The position numbers and the translations under genes were made by a program. Under the pieces are notes generated by a model. The model did no database searches. It worked only from the letters and a program-made list of their open reading frames with translations, and was not told the origin of the DNA. From positions 1-30,684 of IMG/VR virus record IMGVR_UViG_3300021962_000426: DNA of 30,684 bases, one strand, 5' to 3'. Below, piece by piece: positions 21,843 to 30,684 of this stretch. Positions within the stretch are counted from its first letter, which is position 1; the number at the start of each line of letters is the position of its first letter. The stretch is from a virus.

Positions 21843-24800
21843 TTAGCCTTTTTCTCTATTATAGCTGTTTATGCTTGTTGCAATATTAGGGATCATTCTT
21901 TGAATTTCAGCTCTTGTCTGTCTGCTAACATCACCAGTAACATTAATGTTAATAGTCTGTTGAGACTGGCCTTTGCTTGAAAGTTCTGCAGGCTTGATAT
22001 CAGCCATCGAAGGCGAAGCCATAAGACTTGCAGAAACAAGACCACCAGCTGCAAACTTAGGAATCATTCCTTTATTGATACCAGCTAATAAAGGTAAGAA
22101 TCTCTTTGTAGCTTTAGCATTAACAACAAACTCACCATTAGACAGCTGTGCTGTAATTGAGTCAGAAGTACCAGTTCCTGGACCTTTTACAAGGCCTCCA
22201 GATGCAAAGAAAGGCACACTACTTACAGCTAATAGTGATGTCAGCAATGATGACACAGTGCCAAAGCCTGTTATAAGAGTAGTCTGCAATGCAAATAACC
22301 AACTACCATAATATGCTAGTTTAGCCTGCTCACTAACTTGCTCTGTAAGAGCAATACCAAACAAGCTTGCAACACCAGAAATAAGTGTTCCAAAGAAACC
22401 GCCAATACTAGCTATGCCGCTAGTTAAACTACCTAGGATACCAGAAAGCAACCCTGTGGATTCGTCACTTGCAGCATTTGCAGTAACGCCAACAGATGGT
22501 GTTGCAGAAGCCCCACCGCCACCAAACCCAAGATTACTTAAGGCACTACCACCCAAGCTAAATATCTTGGACCCAAGACCTCTAAGGGCTTGAGTAAGAA
22601 TACCGTTCTCACCAGTGAATGGGCTTGTAAGACCTTCAATAAAGGTTTTAATAACTTGGTTTGCAAAGCTGTCTAAGATCGCTTTAGTCGTATCTCTCCA
22701 AGAAGCGTTACCTGTTAAATAATCTGTAAGCGCACTAGACCAAGAGCTTGTTATAGAGGATGCAAAGGCTTTTCCAGCTTCAGATGTTTGTTTTCTAACA
22801 TCTATTGTTGCTGTTGCAATTGCTTCATCTAATCGTTCTCTAGCAGCATTTACTGCATTCTGAGCAGCTTTCCTTATAAACGCTGAAGCACCAGGATCTT
22901 TCTGAATTTCATTTCTTGTGTCGGTCGCGGCCTCTAATTGTGTAGTTAAGCTTCTTATAAGCTGATCATTTGCGTTACTTACAAGATTATAAGCGGCTTG
23001 ATCAACTTCAATACCTAAGCTTTTTAATCTACTAAGAGTTCCAGCACCAAACGACAAAGCACTGATAGCTGTTTGTCCAGCTATTGTACCTCTTCTCTGT
23101 GTGTTTTCTACCGCAAACTGAGTACCAATGCCAAGATTTCTATTTGTCTTTGCGCTATTTGCATCTAATGCAAGAAGACCTAATCTGTCTAATTCACGTC
23201 TGTTAACTTGAGCTAGTAGATCTTTATAGTCAGCTAGAGCAGGAAATGCATCAGTAATCTTAGACACAAGGTCATCTATCGGCATTAAGGCAATTTCAGA
23301 AGCTGCTTCTAAGTATTTTATACGAAGCACTTCAGCACTTCTGGACACTTCTAAAGATCTTTGTCTCAGTTGATCAAATGAGTCTAAAAGTCTATTTGTT
23401 ACATCGCCTTGAACTGCAGTTGTACCAGGATAGTCGATTGTTTCTTTTAAGACAGATGGACCCGTCCTGTTTGGTATTGCATAAACCTGAACGGTGTTAT
23501 TAATAGGCTGACTACCAGACATTGGAAGCTTTTTAAGCTCTTCAATACCAGACAATAGTTTCTTAGCTTCATCTGATAATTTAATTATCAAACTGTCGCC
23601 TAGACGCGCTGCTTCTCTATCTGTAAGGTTTACGCCAAATGCTTTATTAATAGCATCAACTCTAACGTCAAAATTAGCAAAAGTATTTTTAAGTTTTTCG
23701 GCTTTCTTTTGAGCATCAACAAGCTCGCCTACAATCTCTTTAAATCTTGCAGCATTATTTGGATCCTTTAACTTATCCTGTAATTTTACAATTTCAGTGT
23801 CAATTACAAGGAACTGAGAAATGATATCGCTTGTTAAGTTATTTACATCAAATAAGTCAGAGATGCCAAATTTAGACAAAGCCTGTAGTACTTTTTCACC
23901 AGAGGCGTATAGTAAATTAATGTAAACACCAAAGGCTTTCTGAGATGCCGCAAGCTTTCTTGCAATTATTTTGTCAATTTCAACTTTAGAAGCTCTTTCG
24001 CCCAAATGCTTAAGATCTTTTTCAATTAAATTGACAGCTGCAGACACATCTTGAAGTATTGACAATTGTTCTGGATTTAACAGTTTGAGATCTTCAAGAG
24101 ATATGGAACTTCCAAGGCTAGAGATATTACTGATAAGATCTTGCAAAGTTTTAGGAGCTTCTTGCAGATCTTCTTTAAGTCTTTCTATTTGTTTTGTAAG
24201 ACTTTCAACAACTGCACCACGGCCTTCTCTTGTTGCTTTTTCTAAATCTTCATTGAGTCTTACGAGTTTATTAATACCAATTGTTGCAACATTAAGACCT
24301 TTGTTTTTAACAAGATCATTAAAATCTATGTTTACACTGGCGGCTAAATCTTTTAATACAGAAATATTAGAACCAGCCGTTTTTCGGGCTTCATTTGTTA
24401 CAGTATTTCTGAGATTGCCAATCGCTTGTTGAACATTCTTTCTAGCTTGTTCATAGCTGTCGTATGCCTCTTGCTGAGCTTGAGTAACTTCTTTTCCACC
24501 AAAGAATCTTCTGATAGTTCCAAGCCAAGAATCATCTCCAGGCTTTAAAGATTGCATTGGTCCAGGAAGTTTTCTCTTGAGATTTTCTTCAGCAATTACA
24601 ACATCGTTAGCAAGCTTAAATAAATTTTCAGAAACATCATCACTGAGTCCTTCTAATGTTTCTTTACTAAAGATTCCAATACCAGCTCGCTCTAAACGTT
24701 CTTTAAGTAAGAATTGTTTTCTCTGAGTACCGCCTTCTTCACTACGTAACTTAAACTCTAATACTTGAGTTTTAATTTCAGTTATGCGATAAATAATTTG

Positions 24801-27800
24801 GTTTTGTTCAGCAATATTCTTAGTTTTAACTAATTGTTCAGCTAGCTCTTTAGCAGAATTGCTTAATCTTTCGATATTAGCAAATGATTTATCGTCAATT
24901 GCAAACAACTCGTCAGATTTAAAATCAGCTCCAATAGCCTTAAGATTAGTTGCAACAGCGCCTAGTCTGTTTTGGAAATCTTGAATGTCTCTGTTTGCCT
25001 GATCTATTCCAATTTGCTTTAGACTTGCATTCTTAAGTTGCTCACCTAATAGATCTCTTTGTTGAACTCTAGGATCGTCTTTAGATAGCGGTGTTGAAAA
25101 GCCAAAAATATTTATTTCAGCATCTGAAACAGCTTTAAAGGCTTTTAAATAGCCCTGTTCCAAATCTGTAATTTGTTTTGCTAATTCTGCATCTGGAAAT
25201 TCTAAACTTTTTACTTTTTGAGCAAGTCTGCCAATTTCTTCAGCATTTGGATCTAATGGCCTGAATCTAGCATTATATCTAGTGTTTTCTTCAGATCGCA
25301 GTTTATCTAAGTCTTCCGTTGCGCGTAGCTTGCCTTTAGGTGTTGTTGCAAGTGCTCTTCTAGCTCTAATTAACGCCTGATTAACTTGGAATGCAATATC
25401 TAATCCAAATTGCTGAGCACCGGTTATAACTCTTTGTGCAGTAGTTACAGGTTGCAGATTTTGCAATTCTTGAAGTTCCTTTATAAAGTCTTCAGTATTA
25501 AATGCTGATCTAGCCTCTATTTTAGGTATTAAATTATTCAGACTTCTATCAAGAGCAGCAATTGAATCTCTTGTGTCTTGTGAAACTCTACCAGTCCTTT
25601 CTTCTTCATCAATAGATTGGACAATTGTTTCATTAAGTTTAGAAATTATTCCTTGTAATTTCTCACTGTCTTTTGAAGAAATATTCTTGAAGTTAATACC
25701 TTCTAAGGAATATGTCAAAGGCAATTTTCTAGATCTTGCAAAATCTTCTGTTCCAGCTTCAAGACCAGTCACCTTTGATTTTTTTCTGACATCAAAACCT
25801 AAAGCACCTTTTATTTTATTTACAGCATCTTTTATTTTAGCACTTAAATTAAGTCCAAAGAACCAGTCAATAAATGCAGTAATTGCACTAGTAAGCAATA
25901 GGATTATTGCGCCTTTTATTGAGAACACAAAACCTAGGATTGCTCCACCAAGTCTTACAAACACAAATTGGAAGGCTGCAATTAGAGCTGCTGCAATGTT
26001 CTTTCTAAAGATTAGTGCAACTTCAGCCGCAAATGTAGCCGCTGCAATAGCAATTCCAGCATCTTTTGTAAGTGCATATGTTAGACCACCAGCAAGAGCG
26101 CCAGCACCACCAATGATGCCAATGTTCTTCATACTAGCAGCTACCTTACCAATGCTAGATACTGTAGTGCTGGCCCAGGAAGTTACTTTAGAAATATCAA
26201 ATGCAGATGAGATTAAAGAAATAACTCTTTGTCTAAAGAAGATTAATGCACCAATAATTAAAGGAATTGAAATTCCAATAATTTGCAATGCAGTAGCTGC
26301 AAACGGATTCTCAAGCTTAATCTTATTCCAGTTATCAATCATGTCCTGGAATACGCTTTGATCTTTAAGCTTAGGCGCGGCATTCTCTGCAGCACTAGCA
26401 GCTGTCGCAAATAGCGAGACAATACCGGCAATCAATACAACCTTGCCAGCTTTGCCAAACATCATTCTGCCGAGCAAGCCTGTTTCACCACCAACTTTTG
26501 CAGCAATTCCAGATAATTTAGAACTTTCAGAAGCAACAGTCGAAGCAGTTTGTCTCACAGAATCTCTAAAACCACCAAAAGCCTTAGTACTGAATCCGCC
26601 TAGGAATGAAGGCAGACTTAACTCGCCAAGCTTTTGCTTCAGGATAGACAACTGAATTGTAGCAGCAGTAGCTACAGCAGCAACTTGTTTCTTTACAGCA
26701 TTAACTGTAACTTCAGGTTTTGTGCCAAGCAACAATGTCTTGACAAAATCATAGCCTTTAGAAACAAATGGAGTTGCAGCATCTACAACTTTTCCAGTTA
26801 TTTTATCTAAAACAGACTTTAGAGCAACAGAGGCTCTTTCAGCCCATGTTCCAGTCTGTCCAAAGAAGATGTCATAAAGTGTGCTATTGGCTGTTGCAGT
26901 TTTTGCTGAATTCTTTAAAGCATCAGTGATTGGTGCAAGTACTTTAGAACCTACGGCATCTACAATCTTGTTTACACCGGCTTGACCAAACAATGTAGTG
27001 TAAATTAAACCGCCCTGTAAAGCATATTGAGCCAATACAGAATGCGAAAAGATTGCATCAAATGCACCAAGGCTGTTTAAAAGTAATCCAATAATACTTA
27101 ATGCTCTGGCAGAGCCAAGTTTACCAAACAAGAACTTAGAAATAATGCCATCGTCCTTGCCAGTGATTACTTTGCCAATCTTTCCAAAAATGCCTTCAAT
27201 ACCTTCTATTGCATCTTTTCCAATCCCCAAGAACTTCAATGTTTTAGCAGCAACACCACCAAATAGGAAAGCTCCAAGCAATCCTAAAGGCCCAGAGACG
27301 CCAACAACATCACCAACATTAAAGATTCCTTTTATTAAAGAACCAATTAATGGCAGTTGTTCAGCAAAGCCTCTGACAAATGAAGATACAATTCCAAGTA
27401 ATGCATTCAAGAATTGAGGCAGCTCTTCAATAAGCGTACTTACTAAGAATCCAGCAGCTTTACCGAGTTGATAACCTAATTCTGAAACAAAACTTCCACC
27501 AGTAAGGGCAGCACCAAACTGTTCTGCAATAAGGGTTGAGCTAGCTGTTAAAGAAGTAATAATAGCTGCAAGGAGAACATTCTTAATAACACCGGCTGGA
27601 AATAAGGCTGAAATCAGTAAGCCGGAACCAGCGACAAGAGCAAATTTAAAGATGCTAGGGAAAGACTCTGCCAGATCTGCTAAAATTAACTTAGCAGATT
27701 CTGCAAACTTCAAGAAGCCTTCAGTCCAATCTTTAGTTTCTAATTTAGGAAGCTTAAATGAAGTAAAAGAAAAATCAATTGCTTTGATATCTGAAAAATC

Positions 27801-29714
27801 AAAGTTCAACCTTCTTTTGCTGTCAAAGATATTTTTAAAAAGTCCAATTGTATTGTTCTTAAATTTATTAAGACCAGCACTAGCTTTATCCCACAACGCG
27901 TTAGAAGTGTCAATGATATCTTCTACAGTATCAGTCCACCAAGAGTTACCTATAACCTTGTCGTAGATTTGAAAGAATACTTCAATTACTTTCCTACCAA
28001 AATCTTTAATATTTTGATAAGCTTTTTCTAAATTAGACTTGCTTCTGATTCCATCAAAGAAGTCTAATACGCTTTCGTAAGCTGTTTCTAAAGCACCCTT
28101 TATTGAGAAAGAGGTGCTAAAGTCATAAATAATTCCGTAAACAGCTTTAACAAACTCGTAGATACCTCGCATTGCTAATACAATAGCAACACCAATAGAC
28201 TTTGTAATAGCTGGTAAAGAGTCTTTTAATGCACTTGTAAGTGCTTTAATTGATGGTGCTAAGTAATACTCAGCAAGTCTGCCTACTTCATAGAACTTGA
28301 TAGCAACGCCAGAAAGACCTCTAACAATCTCACCAAGTGTTCCAATAAAGTTTTCAAGGTTTCCGCCAGTAAACACAAATACGGTGTCTAAACGCAATCC
28401 AAAATATCTTCCAATATTTTTAAAGCCAGTATCAAGCTGTTTAAAGAATTTGGTTAATTGACCGCCAATTGCATTTGTATTACCTGCAACCGCTTTAAAC
28501 AAGTCTTGGAATGCGCCAGCATAAGAGTTAAGAGTCTCTCTGCTAAAGAATCTTTCAAAAGTAGCTCTGTTAAATCCAGCACCAGCCCAATATGTAGGAC
28601 TTAGTCGCTTAAGATTCTTAATAGCTTCTTCAACATCAGATTCAATAGAGATTAAGTCTACAAACTTAAACCTATTTATAGAGGTGAACAAGCCACCTGT
28701 AAACTTATCAAACGCCATGAAAGACTCTTGCAAGTCTTTCTTAAGTGTTCGGCTAAATGCAACTGATGGTATGATCTGTGCAACTTGTTTACCAAGTTCT
28801 TTAAAGGTACTTAGTATTGGTCCGCCAATTGATTTAATGCCACCAGTAACTCTATTAAATGAATATGATATATTGGCGCCTAGCTCAAAAGCATTTTGAG
28901 ATGCTTCTTTTATTCGCTTGGCGAAGCCAAACGTACTAGCTCCAAGAGATTCACTTAACCCTAGCCCTTTGTCAAGCTCGCTTACATAAATTTTAATAGA
29001 ATCGCTTAAGAGACTATTTGCTTGTGCAAGAGTAGGTCTTAAATCACCAAATTCTTTGTTAATAGCTTTTGACTGGTTTAACAAAGCATTAAATACAACA
29101 TCAGATGTTAATTTGCCATCTGCTGCAATTAGTCTTAACTTGCCTACGCTTGTATTTAGTTCGTCAGCAATTGCTTGAGCAATTCTAGGTGTCTGCTCAA
29201 GGACAGAATTCAGTTCTTCGCCTCTGAGTGTACCTGATGCAATACCTTGACCCAACTGAATCAAAGCACCAGCTGCAGACTCTGCACTAGAACCTGATAT
29301 TGCAATAGCTTGTTGTACACTCTTTGTAGCTTGAAGAATTTTATCAGTAGATGCGCCTGTTGACTTTAAAGCTCTGCCGAACGATGCAAAGGTTGTTACT
29401 GTCCCTTGCAAAGAGCCTCTAGTGTCTTCCGCAATCTTAAATAAAGCTTCTTGTGTCTGTACAAGTTCTTTTGTTCTACCAGTTACAGTAGCAATCTTGT
29501 TGCTAAGATTTGTAAATTCTGTAGATACATTCTTGATATAATTTACAGCCAGACCAGCTGTAGCTAACGCTCCTAAAGAAGCAAACATGTTCTTTAACGA
29601 AGCGCCAGTCTGATTTGTAGTTTTCTCAATATTTCTTAATGATGCGTTTATAGCTGCAAGATCTTGTTCGGCTTTAGAAGTTCTTGCTTCTACATCTATA
29701 CGTACACCAGACAT
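21843..29714 (-). CDS. Tape measure protein
   Basis: 2623 residues, the largest gene. Residues about 60-260 are the typical tape measure N-domain (LSNKIATVTGRTKEL, GSLQGTVTTFASFGRAL, SGSSAESAAGALIQLGQGIA, GEELNSVLEQTPRIA, DGKLTSDVVFNALL). Several hydrophobic stretches lie near 690-735, 1085-1110, 1140-1170, 1195-1225 and 1245-1290, suited to crossing the inner membrane on DNA ejection. About 1330-2330 is mainly charged coiled coil. The C-terminus has FASGGLVKGPGTGTSD, LSNGEFVVNAKATKRFL and FAAGGLV, the usual end that meets the tip. The tape sets tail length: at about 0.15 nm per residue it predicts a tail near 390 nm, if not heavily processed. AGGAG lies 5 bases before the ATG and a terminator just upstream. 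Confidence 0.97.
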   Translation of the reverse strand: MSGVRIDVEARTSKAEQDLAAINASLRNIEKTTNQTGASLKNMFASLGALATAGLAVNYIKNVSTEFTNLSNKIATVTGRTKELVQTQEALFKIAEDTRGSLQGTVTTFASFGRALKSTGASTDKILQATKSVQQAIAISGSSAESAAGALIQLGQGIASGTLRGEELNSVLEQTPRIAQAIADELNTSVGKLRLIAADGKLTSDVVFNALLNQSKAINKEFGDLRPTLAQANSLLSDSIKIYVSELDKGLGLSESLGASTFGFAKRIKEASQNAFELGANISYSFNRVTGGIKSIGGPILSTFKELGKQVAQIIPSVAFSRTLKKDLQESFMAFDKFTGGLFTSINRFKFVDLISIESDVEEAIKNLKRLSPTYWAGAGFNRATFERFFSRETLNSYAGAFQDLFKAVAGNTNAIGGQLTKFFKQLDTGFKNIGRYFGLRLDTVFVFTGGNLENFIGTLGEIVRGLSGVAIKFYEVGRLAEYYLAPSIKALTSALKDSLPAITKSIGVAIVLAMRGIYEFVKAVYGIIYDFSTSFSIKGALETAYESVLDFFDGIRSKSNLEKAYQNIKDFGRKVIEVFFQIYDKVIGNSWWTDTVEDIIDTSNALWDKASAGLNKFKNNTIGLFKNIFDSKRRLNFDFSDIKAIDFSFTSFKLPKLETKDWTEGFLKFAESAKLILADLAESFPSIFKFALVAGSGLLISALFPAGVIKNVLLAAIITSLTASSTLIAEQFGAALTGGSFVSELGYQLGKAAGFLVSTLIEELPQFLNALLGIVSSFVRGFAEQLPLIGSLIKGIFNVGDVVGVSGPLGLLGAFLFGGVAAKTLKFLGIGKDAIEGIEGIFGKIGKVITGKDDGIISKFLFGKLGSARALSIIGLLLNSLGAFDAIFSHSVLAQYALQGGLIYTTLFGQAGVNKIVDAVGSKVLAPITDALKNSAKTATANSTLYDIFFGQTGTWAERASVALKSVLDKITGKVVDAATPFVSKGYDFVKTLLLGTKPEVTVNAVKKQVAAVATAATIQLSILKQKLGELSLPSFLGGFSTKAFGGFRDSVRQTASTVASESSKLSGIAAKVGGETGLLGRMMFGKAGKVVLIAGIVSLFATAASAAENAAPKLKDQSVFQDMIDNWNKIKLENPFAATALQIIGISIPLIIGALIFFRQRVISLISSAFDISKVTSWASTTVSSIGKVAASMKNIGIIGGAGALAGGLTYALTKDAGIAIAAATFAAEVALIFRKNIAAALIAAFQFVFVRLGGAILGFVFSIKGAIILLLTSAITAFIDWFFGLNLSAKIKDAVNKIKGALGFDVRKKSKVTGLEAGTEDFARSRKLPLTYSLEGINFKNISSKDSEKLQGIISKLNETIVQSIDEEERTGRVSQDTRDSIAALDRSLNNLIPKIEARSAFNTEDFIKELQELQNLQPVTTAQRVITGAQQFGLDIAFQVNQALIRARRALATTPKGKLRATEDLDKLRSEENTRYNARFRPLDPNAEEIGRLAQKVKSLEFPDAELAKQITDLEQGYLKAFKAVSDAEINIFGFSTPLSKDDPRVQQRDLLGEQLKNASLKQIGIDQANRDIQDFQNRLGAVATNLKAIGADFKSDELFAIDDKSFANIERLSNSAKELAEQLVKTKNIAEQNQIIYRITEIKTQVLEFKLRSEEGGTQRKQFLLKERLERAGIGIFSKETLEGLSDDVSENLFKLANDVVIAEENLKRKLPGPMQSLKPGDDSWLGTIRRFFGGKEVTQAQQEAYDSYEQARKNVQQAIGNLRNTVTNEARKTAGSNISVLKDLAASVNIDFNDLVKNKGLNVATIGINKLVRLNEDLEKATREGRGAVVESLTKQIERLKEDLQEAPKTLQDLISNISSLGSSISLEDLKLLNPEQLSILQDVSAAVNLIEKDLKHLGERASKVEIDKIIARKLAASQKAFGVYINLLYASGEKVLQALSKFGISDLFDVNNLTSDIISQFLVIDTEIVKLQDKLKDPNNAARFKEIVGELVDAQKKAEKLKNTFANFDVRVDAINKAFGVNLTDREAARLGDSLIIKLSDEAKKLLSGIEELKKLPMSGSQPINNTVQVYAIPNRTGPSVLKETIDYPGTTAVQGDVTNRLLDSFDQLRQRSLEVSRSAEVLRIKYLEAASEIALMPIDDLVSKITDAFPALADYKDLLAQVNRRELDRLGLLALDANSAKTNRNLGIGTQFAVENTQRRGTIAGQTAISALSFGAGTLSRLKSLGIEVDQAAYNLVSNANDQLIRSLTTQLEAATDTRNEIQKDPGASAFIRKAAQNAVNAARERLDEAIATATIDVRKQTSEAGKAFASSITSSWSSALTDYLTGNASWRDTTKAILDSFANQVIKTFIEGLTSPFTGENGILTQALRGLGSKIFSLGGSALSNLGFGGGGASATPSVGVTANAASDESTGLLSGILGSLTSGIASIGGFFGTLISGVASLFGIALTEQVSEQAKLAYYGSWLFALQTTLITGFGTVSSLLTSLLAVSSVPFFASGGLVKGPGTGTSDSITAQLSNGEFVVNAKATKRFLPLLAGINKGMIPKFAAGGLVSASLMASPSMADIKPAELSSKGQSQQTININVTGDVSRQTRAEIQRMIPNIATSINSYNREKG

Positions 29715-29724
29715 AGGAACTCCT

Positions 29725-29764
29725 AAAAATAAAGCCCCACTAAAGATTTAATCTCTAGCGGGGC
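29725..29764 (-). terminator. Intrinsic terminator just before the tape measure gene
   Basis: On the minus strand a 14-bp stem with two G-U pairs runs from GCCCCGCTAGAGAT (29764-29751) to ATCTTTAGTGGGGC (29747-29734), with a 3-base loop, followed by TTTATTTTT (29733-29725). It sits between the gp10-like stop and the tape measure Shine-Dalgarno. Position inside a structural operon suggests partial termination that lowers tape measure messenger relative to upstream major structural genes. Confidence 0.9.
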
Positions 29765-29768
29765 GGTG

Positions 29769-30077
29769 TCAGATATTTTTCACAATCATACCACTAGGGC
29801 GTACACCCTTATGTGCTAATACAGTTCTCTCAACGAATAATGCTGGAGCCTGTTGTGAAGTACCTTCATTGAGGTAAGAGATATGTTCAACTTCATTCAC
29901 AATAGCATCACCATCTCTTTTCCAACCATCACGGGCTTCACCAGTATCAACAGGTGTTGCTTCACGTAATTCTTGTACTAAGCCGTTTATCTGCTTTGTC
30001 TTTTCTAACTCTATCTGAGTCTTAGTATATTTTTGAATCTTTTTAATTGATTGCTCAATTCCAGTGATTTTAATCAT
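29769..30077 (-). CDS. HK97 gp10-like tail completion/minor tail protein
   Basis: 102 residues. The pattern of an N-terminal helix (IEQSIKKIQKYTKTQIELEK), then REATPVDTGEARDGW, EVEHISYLNEGTSQQAPALF and VERTVL is that of the HK97 gp10-like family (A-P-x-DTG, then YxxxxEGT, then aromatic-V), which joins heads and tails or caps the tube. Its ATG overlaps the stop of the chaperone extension (ATGA). In HK97-type genomes the gene usually comes before the major tail protein; here it lies between the chaperones and the tape measure. It ends 5 bases before the terminator hairpin. Confidence 0.82.
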   Translation of the reverse strand: MIKITGIEQSIKKIQKYTKTQIELEKTKQINGLVQELREATPVDTGEARDGWKRDGDAIVNEVEHISYLNEGTSQQAPALFVERTVLAHKGVRPSGMIVKNI

Positions 30078-30418
30078 AGATCTAACTTATCTCCATTGAC
30101 AGCATTCATCATTTTAGAGAACATTAAAGAACCTTTAAATGCACCAGCATCTAGCATGCCTTCTTCAGTCACTGAAGCCTTATTGTTATAAATAGACTTT
30201 AATGAGCTAAAGATCATCCATGGTTTTTCTTTAACACCTTGAGTTTGTAAGTACTTATATGCTCTGTCATCAGACCTCCATTCAGGAGGTCTTCTTTCAA
30301 AGTAATTAAGCCAACCTAAAAACTCTTCGTAAGTCATTTCTTGAGCAATCTTGTAGACTGGCATCTTCAGATGAAAAGCAACTTCATAAACAGTTATCTC
30401 TTCATCTGTGAGACTTAC
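30074..30418 (-). CDS. Tail assembly chaperone, gpT-like extension (made by -1 frameshift)
   Basis: This frame is open upstream of its first ATG (30364) back to the slippery site, and the open part reads VSLTDEEITVYEVAFHLKMP. The core TYEEFLGWLNYFERRPPEWR followed by SDDRAYKYLQ is the classic T portion of lambda G-GT chaperones. Joined to the first 89 residues by a -1 shift, the fusion has 203 residues. The long form binds both the tape measure and tail tube subunits and is absent from the finished virion (known for lambda gpGT). A separate start at 30364 would give 96 residues but lacks the upstream conserved part and has no clear Shine-Dalgarno. Confidence 0.88.
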   Translation of the reverse strand, partial: VSLTDEEITVYEVAFHLKMPVYKIAQEMTYEEFLGWLNYFERRPPEWRSDDRAYKYLQTQGVKEKPWMIFSSLKSIYNNKASVTEEGMLDAGAFKGSLMFSKMMNAVNGDKLDL

Positions 30419-30684
30419 TTTCCCTGGTCTTGACCAATACCAGAGAATCTCATAATTTCATTTGAAAGCTTTGACAACTCATCTAACGGGAAGTTATCAA
30501 AGTCTTGATCTGTAAGATCTTTTGCACCGTCAACAGATGCACGGATAACAGTCTTAAGAATATTGAAACCCTCAGACTCATCCTTTTCAAGAGCCTTAGC
30601 ACGTTCTTGAATCTCCATAACTTCTGAAACACTCAGCTTAGAGATCTTAACGTCTTCACCCATGAACTTGACATTTTTGGTCAT
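30415..30684 (-). CDS. Tail assembly chaperone, gpG-like short form
   Basis: 89 residues starting with the ATG that forms the last three bases of the window, so its ribosome binding site is outside and an earlier start cannot be excluded. MTKNVKFMGEDVKISKLSVS, VMEIQERAKALEKDESEG, LKTVIRASVDGAKDLTDQDF and LDELSKLSNEIMRFSG resemble chaperones of the gpG kind (small beta start, then helices; phage tail assembly chaperone family). It ends GQDQGK* at the slippery site. Most ribosomes should stop here and make the short form, which coats the tape measure. Confidence 0.87.
   Translation of the reverse strand: MTKNVKFMGEDVKISKLSVSEVMEIQERAKALEKDESEGFNILKTVIRASVDGAKDLTDQDFDNFPLDELSKLSNEIMRFSGIGQDQGK
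30418..30424 (-). promoter_or_regulatory. Programmed -1 frameshift site GGGAAAG
   Basis: The minus-strand heptamer G GGA AAG, identical to the one in lambda G-T, directly precedes the TAA of the short chaperone (30417-30415). Slipping back one base re-pairs GGG AAA and continues at GTA in the T frame, which is open and encodes the conserved T domain to 30074. Confidence 0.93.

Noticed and set aside
25573-26361. 262-codon plus-strand ORF inside the tape measure gene
   Set aside because: It is antisense to a clearly coding, membrane-spanning part of the tape measure; its Ser/Pro/Ala-rich sequence is what the reverse of such codons gives, and no plus-strand gene context exists.
1-30684. Exact T7 or SP6 promoters, CRISPR arrays, insertion sequences, integrase or attachment sites
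   Set aside because: Reading both strands I found no exact consensus promoter, no regularly spaced repeats with spacers, no transposase-like ORF and no recombinase; the only direct repeats are those reported.

Overview
This window is part of the genome of a tailed bacteriophage. It is AT-rich and tightly packed, and every convincing gene lies on the minus strand, so transcription runs from position 30684 towards 1. The structural genes are those of a long-tailed siphovirus: a tail assembly chaperone pair with a lambda-type slippery site, a 2623-residue tape measure and a 2028-residue lambda gpJ-like tip protein. The replication and transcription genes are of the T7 type: single-subunit RNA polymerase, family A DNA polymerase and a gp2.5-like ssDNA-binding protein. 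Hybrids of this kind are known (Xanthomonas phage Xp10 is the classic case). No integrase, repressor, tRNA or CRISPR array is visible, which suggests a lytic phage. The host cannot be named; small inner-membrane proteins, a cleavable signal peptide and an M15 endolysin with a 3-TM holin fit a Gram-negative host.

Layout in the direction of transcription. (1) 30684-21843: tail assembly chaperone G, its T-like extension reached by -1 frameshift, an HK97 gp10-like protein, an intrinsic terminator placed just ahead of the tape measure, then the tape measure. (2) 21842-21690: a GC-rich stretch with no ORF that folds well on paper and is the best candidate here for an undescribed RNA element. (3) 21672-11112: tail-tip genes (M-like, cupin-like, L/BR0599-like, J-like, then small tip proteins and a 533-residue fibre or adhesin candidate). 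(4) 11001-10175: holin and endolysin, ended by a terminator. (5) 10145-7897: about a dozen very small genes, many encoding membrane or exported proteins, with two copies of a 33-bp promoter-like repeat and a strong terminator at 8136-8189. (6) 7925-1: RNA polymerase, small conserved phage genes, ssDNA-binding protein, a dATP/dGTP diphosphohydrolase-domain protein, DNA polymerase, further conserved phage genes and the start of a MazG-like pyrophosphohydrolase cut by the window edge.

Most genes overlap by 1-4 bases (TAATG or ATGA) and have clear Shine-Dalgarno sequences, so translational coupling within long operons is likely. Four strong hairpin terminators (29734-29764, 10147-10169, 8154-8189, 3948-3977) and two kinds of repeated intergenic element (33 bp and 18 bp) divide the strand into transcription units. 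One copy of the 18-bp repeat carries an 11-base match to the start of the phage T3 promoter, making it a candidate promoter for the phage's own RNA polymerase. At least six genes of 29-53 codons were read directly from the sequence in gaps that would otherwise look empty.
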